Shown: piece by piece, positions 6,135 through 7,997 of the stretch
Position numbering within the stretch: the first letter of the stretch is position 1
Layout of the letters: each line of letters starts with the position of its first letter
Assembly: GCF_002607855.1 (NCBI RefSeq)
Contig: NZ_AWQQ01000147.1
Coordinates: forward strand, 285 to 8,281
Length of the DNA: 7,997 nucleotides
From: Desulforamulus profundi
GTDB lineage: Bacteria > Bacillota_B > Desulfotomaculia > Desulfotomaculales > Desulfotomaculaceae
Direction: 5' to 3'
Notes under the pieces: generated by a model
The model's database searches: none
Seen by the model: only the letters and a program-made list of their open reading frames with translations
What the model was told of the DNA's origin: nothing
Position numbers and translations under genes: made by a program

Positions 6135-6270
6135 TATTGCCAAAAGTGTTGCCTTAGAAATTTGGCATGAGTCAGTTAACTTTACTCCTATCCCTATGCA
6201 AATTGATTCCGAAGGGCATTGGAGTCAAGAACTTAACCTGGATACAGGACGGTATCACTACTGTTTTTGA
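6130..6270 (+). pseudogene. CBM48-like glycan-binding domain, 5'-truncated N-terminal part
   Basis: From GCA 6130 the frame reads APIAKSVALEIWHES, then PIPMQIDSEGHWSQELNLD, then TGRYHYCF, and stops at TGA 6268. This is the pattern of the CBM48/AMPK glycogen-binding fold: V-L strand, PM--D--G-W, L-L--G-Y-Y-F. It is directly continued, one base out of frame, by the next entry. The break lies in a run of five T (6264-6268); a sixth T would give YCFLINN and join the two. The first codons lie inside sequence that also reads as the IS110 relic in another frame, so the gene's real start was lost at about 6130. An open frame runs back to 6082, but its product there is only an out-of-frame translation of the transposon. 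Confidence 0.6.
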
Positions 6271-6779
6271 TCAACAACTGTTTTCGTGTAAATGATCCCG
6301 AAACATTCCCATCATATCTTTCATCCAATGGCAGGTTAATGTCCAGTCTTGTGGTTGAAGATACTGATGTTTATAAGTTAACCTCTGATTCATCCTTTAT
6401 AGATGTTGGCCATATTGAAATGTACCCAGGTGATACACAGAATTTGAAACCCGAAAGACAGTTTAGCAATGTAGGTGGAGAAATCGGAGTAACAGTAATA
6501 TTTAATAAAGTTAAGGGGGCCCATCTTGTTACCTTTCTATGGGTTAACCCTAATTTAGAAATCGCTTATTCGTCTGAGTGTACAGTATGGGACGACCCTC
6601 AATGTCAGGAAGAATTCATACAAGCTGCAGGTTGGATTAAAGCGGAACCTGAAAACCCGTTAATGCCTGGTAAATGGCATGCCCTTGTCTTGTTAAACGG
6701 CGGAGAAATTTGTTGTATGCCTTTCCATATTCGCGGTTTGATATATCAGCTTCAACAGGGAAAGCTGGTATTAAAGTAA
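6267..6779 (+). CDS. CBM48-like protein, main part with an unidentified C-terminal domain
   Basis: The frame opens at TTG 6267 and encodes up to 170 residues. The first about 30, FRVNDPETFPSYLSSNGRLMSSLVV, complete the CBM48-like domain begun in the previous entry (the NDP and following strand of the AMPK/glycan-binding fold). The remaining 130 or so are unidentified. They include IEMYPGDTQNLKPERQFSNV, then VTVIFNKVKG, FLWVNPNLEIAYSSE and GKWHALVLLNGGEICCMPFHI, a pattern of alternating hydrophobic strands that suggests a second beta-sandwich. There is no signal peptide, but the true N terminus is missing. TTG 6267 has no ribosome binding site, so this is best read as the frameshifted body of one gene. 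The next gene follows 138 bases later on the same strand, with its own promoter candidate. A carbohydrate-binding role is inferred from the first domain only. Confidence 0.6.
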   Translation: MINNCFRVNDPETFPSYLSSNGRLMSSLVVEDTDVYKLTSDSSFIDVGHIEMYPGDTQNLKPERQFSNVGGEIGVTVIFNKVKGAHLVTFLWVNPNLEIAYSSECTVWDDPQCQEEFIQAAGWIKAEPENPLMPGKWHALVLLNGGEICCMPFHIRGLIYQLQQGKLVLK

Positions 6780-6813
6780 TTTAAAAATAAAAAGGGGGCT
6801 GGCAGTAGGGAAT

Positions 6814-6842
6814 TAGACTTTAATTTACAGCATATCTATTAT
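6814..6842 (+). promoter_or_regulatory. Possible promoter of the GMGD-repeat gene
   Basis: TAGACT (6814-6819) and TATTAT (6837-6842) are spaced by 17 bases, matching the sigma-A consensus at four and five positions of six. The start would lie near 6849, about 70 bases before the ATG at 6918. The surroundings are very AT-rich, so a chance match is possible. Confidence 0.4.
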
Positions 6843-6917
6843 TTTGTGTCAAGAAAAATATCTTTACAAATCAGTCAAACATAAAAACCGTTGAGAAAAG
6901 TAAAGGGGGCAGTTAAA

Positions 6918-7331
6918 ATGGGAATGGGCGACTTTAGGGTAGTCGAACGAAAGAATAATTTATATTCAAAGCCAAAACAACCCCCTACTCCGTCGAGAAC
7001 ATCCTCACCGCCGCCAACGGCAAAAGCAGCTTTATCCCAAAACAAAAACGTTCCGCCTAAATCCCCGGGTGTTTCCAGTGTACAACTAACTAAATCCGGA
7101 GGAGCAACTGCTTCCACCAGACCTATGGGGATGGGAGATCTGCGGGCGGTTGAACGAAACTTGAGCACTAATACATCGAAGCAAACGTCCGGACCGGCGA
7201 ATAACAAGTCCCATGGTTCCAAGGGGATGGGGGATTTAAAGGTAATTGAATCAAAAAAAACCGGCAATCTCACAGCACCGAAGTCCGGTACTTCACAACC
7301 TTCCCAGGGTATAATGGATAAAGAAAACTAG
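6918..7331 (+). CDS. Small disordered protein with three GMGD(L/F) motif repeats
   Basis: This is a 137-residue protein with no family I recognise. ATG 6918 is chosen over the in-frame TTG at 6891 because AAAGGGGG (6902-6909) lies 8 bases before it. The protein consists of three copies of a short motif joined by low-complexity linkers. The copies are MGMGDFRVVERK (1-12), MGMGDLRAVERN (70-81) and KGMGDLKVIESK (102-113). The linkers are rich in Pro, Ser, Thr, Lys and Asn and contain no hydrophobic stretch, so no membrane segment, signal peptide or globular core is expected. The motif codons differ at many third positions while the residues persist, which points to selection on the peptide. It may act as a scaffold or adaptor in which each motif docks a partner, but this is only inference from the layout. 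Neighbours are the CBM48-like gene upstream and an IS3 element 36 bases downstream, so the last residues could be altered by the insertion. Confidence 0.7.
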   Translation: MGMGDFRVVERKNNLYSKPKQPPTPSRTSSPPPTAKAALSQNKNVPPKSPGVSSVQLTKSGGATASTRPMGMGDLRAVERNLSTNTSKQTSGPANNKSHGSKGMGDLKVIESKKTGNLTAPKSGTSQPSQGIMDKEN

Positions 7332-7367
7332 ACAAAAAAACAGCTTTATTTAAGGTGGATCGTTGCC

Positions 7368-7859
7368 GTGAGAAAATCATATTCTGGGGAGTTCAAAGCC
7401 AAGGTTGTACTGGAAATTCTCAAGGAAGAGAAAACCATATCCCAGATTGCTTCAGAGTATGGGATTCATCCAAATCAATTGCTTAAATGGAAAAAAGAGG
7501 CAATAAGATCTCTGGCAGAAGTTCTTGAAGATGGTCGTAGAAAGAGTGACAAGGAGAAAGAGACATTAAAGAACAAGATTCAAGAACTATACGCAGAGAT
7601 TGGCGAGTTGACAACTAAGCTCAACTGGCTTAAAAAAAATCTGGCTTTAAGTTGGACGAGGGCTGAAAGAATTGAACTTGTGGATTTTGAGAACCGCGAG
7701 CTACCATTAACAGTTCAGGCAGAAATGCTTTCGCTAAACCGAGCCTTTACTACAAGCCAGTACCACCATCGCCGATGGAAATTGCTATCAAGCATGAAAT
7801 CGACCGCATTTACACGGAGGACCCCTACATGGGTTCCCGTCCGATTACAGCGATTCTGA
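7368..7859 (+). CDS. IS3-family OrfA, fused in frame to the start of OrfB and then frameshifted
   Basis: GTG 7368 follows AAGGTGGATC. Residues 1-55 form the helix-turn-helix of IS3-type OrfA: YSGEFKAKVVLEILKEEKTI, then ASEYGIHPNQLLKWKKEA. A leucine-rich coiled coil follows (about 60-95), ending LNWLKKN over an A8 run (7632-7639), the usual place of a slippery site for programmed -1 frameshifting in this family. Unusually, no OrfA stop follows. The same frame continues with RAERIELVDFENRELPLTVQAEMLSLNR, which is OrfB sequence. At about 7740 the OrfB homology moves to the -1 frame, and the rest of this frame (to TGA 7857-7859) is nonsense. The family is certain; whether the element is functional is doubtful. 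Confidence 0.85.
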   Translation: MRKSYSGEFKAKVVLEILKEEKTISQIASEYGIHPNQLLKWKKEAIRSLAEVLEDGRRKSDKEKETLKNKIQELYAEIGELTTKLNWLKKNLALSWTRAERIELVDFENRELPLTVQAEMLSLNRAFTTSQYHHRRWKLLSSMKSTAFTRRTPTWVPVRLQRF

Positions 7860-7997
7860 ACCGCGAAGGCTTTAGCATCAGCAGACCCACGGTACAGAAG
7901 TATATGCGGGAAATGGGAATATCAGCAATCAGGCCAGGGCCGAACCTCAGCCGCCGGAACCACGAGCATAAAGTCTACCCCTATTTACTCCGCGGCG
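7742..7997 (+). pseudogene. IS3-family OrfB, N-terminal part, cut by the window end
   Basis: This continues OrfB in the -1 frame relative to the entry starting at 7368. It reads SLYYKPVPPSPMEIAIKHEI, then DRIYTEDPYMGSRPITAILN, then REGFSISRPTVQKYMREMGI and SRRNHEHKVYPYLLRG. This is the HTH_21-type N-terminal region of IS3 integrases, which precedes the catalytic domain. The first catalytic Asp would come just beyond the window, so integrity of the DDE core cannot be judged. The frame is open to the last base. A deletion of one base (or four) near CGAGCC at 7740-7745 best explains the shift, because relatives read LNR-S-SLYYKPV without a break. Confidence 0.82.

Noticed and set aside
6875..7273. 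A 132-codon open frame on the minus strand opposite the GMGD-repeat gene
   Set aside because: The plus strand has a good ribosome binding site, a promoter candidate and a repeated conserved peptide. The minus frame only mirrors the repeats and lacks a start signal.
1..7997. CRISPR repeat array to go with the Cas6 remnant
   Set aside because: No set of regularly spaced 25-37 base repeats was seen anywhere. The only direct repeats are the 23-bp IS21-type pair and a 12-bp duplication, neither separated by spacers.

Overview
The window looks like a stretch of genomic debris from a Gram-positive anaerobe, probably a clostridial or Peptococcaceae-type Firmicute. This rests on strong GGAGG-type ribosome binding sites, a sigma-A-like promoter, the CHASE4-PAS-PAS-GGDEF-HD-GYP architecture, and the IS110, IS21 and IS3 relatives present. 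It is inference, not a taxonomic assignment. GC-rich coding sequence (c-di-GMP gene, cas6 and ugpB scraps) alternates with AT-richer sequence (transposon ends and the 6.1-7.4 kb region).

Layout. (1) 1-435 is an internal piece of an IS110-family transposase. It is followed by an orphan IS21-type end with two 23-bp direct repeats (467-513). (2) 614-1357, minus strand, is a decayed C-terminal part of a second, different IS110-family transposase. It abuts the last ~60 codons of a CRISPR cas6 gene (1358-1548) and a translationally coupled 21-codon stub (1545-1610). (3) 1714-1867 holds a convincing promoter, an inverted repeat over its -10 region and a GC-rich, apparently structured leader. (4) 1868-4656 is the main gene: a membrane-bound CHASE4-PAS-PAS-GGDEF-HD-GYP protein for making and degrading cyclic di-GMP. 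One missing base in an A-run separates the HD half from the GYP half. (5) 4660-5320 is gene rubble: an internally deleted ugpB (glycerol-3-phosphate ABC transporter binding protein) on + and an SGNH hydrolase scrap on -. (6) 5342-5677, minus strand, is the C-terminal part of an Rpn/PD-(D/E)XK-type gene with its own intrinsic terminator. (7) 5690-6134 is a third IS110 relic, with a structured untranslated region at the position where IS110 elements encode their bridge RNA. (8) 6130-6779 is a CBM48-like glycan-binding protein, truncated at its 5' end by the IS relic and frameshifted at a T-run. (9) 6918-7331 is a small disordered protein with three copies of a GMGD(L/F)(R/K) motif. (10) 7368-7997 is the start of an IS3-family element running off the window.

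How it fits together. The c-di-GMP gene has a promoter and leader and appears to be a single transcription unit. Almost everything around it is the product of insertion followed by deletion, with many junctions falling at transposon fragments. The two least explained items are the GMGD-repeat protein, next to the CBM48-like gene, and the structured leader of the c-di-GMP gene. Several frames break by one base in or beside homopolymer runs, which may reflect real decay or sequencing error. Both window ends lie inside insertion sequences, as expected if this is a contig broken at repeats.
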